Notes under the pieces: generated by a model
Database searches by the model: none
Seen by the model: only the letters and a program-made list of their open reading frames with translations
What the model was told of the DNA's origin: nothing
From: Larix sibirica
Lineage: Eukaryota > Streptophyta > Pinopsida > Pinales > Pinaceae
NCBI GenBank assembly: GCA_004151065.3
Contig: NWUY0300015449.1
Coordinates: 54,050-84,543 of the forward strand
Direction: 5' to 3'
Length of the DNA: 30,494 bases
Made by a program: the position numbers and the translations under genes
Shown: one piece after another, positions 30,371-30,494 of the stretch
How positions within the stretch are numbered: the stretch's first letter is position 1
Layout of the letters: every line of letters begins with the position of its first letter

Positions 30371-30494
30371 ATGGATATCGGTGGCCACCCACCTATTCCA
30401 TTGGCTCAAAACAGCTTTTCCAGCTGGGCAACTTTTATGGGTTTTCGGGTCAGCGGATTGGTCTAGATGGATATCAAGAGCCAACCACCTATTC
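30371..30494 (+). repeat. 96-bp tandem repeat, second copy cut by the window end
   Basis: ATGGATATC followed by GCC(A)-x-CCACCTATTC occurs at 30371 and 30467. The unit between contains GGTGGCCACCCACC and CAGCTTTTCCAGCTGG, the latter a short palindrome-like word. The number of copies beyond the window is unknown. Confidence 0.8.

Noticed and set aside
1-30494. tRNA, rRNA or organellar DNA insertions
   Set aside because: No tRNA arm pattern, rRNA-like block or plastid/mitochondrial gene was noticed on reading both strands; a covariance-model search could still find a weak one.

Overview
The window looks like intergenic DNA from a large plant nuclear genome. A conifer is my best guess, but that is inference. 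The evidence is that almost every recognisable coding block is a decayed transposable element, the few gene-like pieces have plant-type introns, and one is related to the plant-specific NO VEIN (NOV) ATPase. I see no bacterial genes, operons, rRNA, tRNA, CRISPR or organellar blocks. Five isolated N bases (737, 3290, 11349, 12389, 13625) occur. At least three sit at breaks in homology, so local order across them should be treated with caution.

Layout. 1-2510: a Ty3/gypsy LTR retrotransposon with the 5' LTR end, an initiator-Met primer-binding site, a gag relic, an internal deletion at the N, then RNase H tail and integrase. 2550-2830: a minisatellite. 2850-8150: mostly featureless, with one convincing spliced-exon candidate (5278-5430, minus) and a G-box plus RY-motif cluster (6826-7104). 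8158-8510: a tandem duplication. 8820-9820: a roughly 1 kb terminal-inverted-repeat element. 9821-14230: low-complexity DNA and several tandem or segmental duplications, including a 101-bp tandem array and a dispersed repeat whose second copy lies at 20955-21430.

14411-14874 (minus) is the first exon of a zinc-finger protein of the ZNF862/hAT-related type. It has a strong start context and a clear splice donor, and is the most intact gene-like piece. 15300-17330 is AT-rich and empty. 17867-19091 is a NOV pseudogene with introns kept in place, an in-frame stop and a large internal deletion. It is followed by an unidentified decayed ORF (19140-19876).

21782-23628 is the 3' part of a plus-strand LINE. 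Its RNase H frame continues for about 335 further codons, interrupted only by stop codons and never by a frameshift. 24861-28944 (minus) is a nearly full-length but badly decayed LINE ORF2 (endonuclease, reverse transcriptase, zinc-binding domain, RNase H). 29395-30250 carries an unidentified plus-strand coding relic, and the window ends inside a 96-bp tandem repeat.

These genes do not work together as a pathway. The window records successive insertions and local duplications around a few gene fragments. The least explained items are the LINE C-terminal extension, the 29.4-30.2 kb relic, the staircase ORF after the NOV pseudogene, and the paired dispersed repeat that runs into the 101-bp array.
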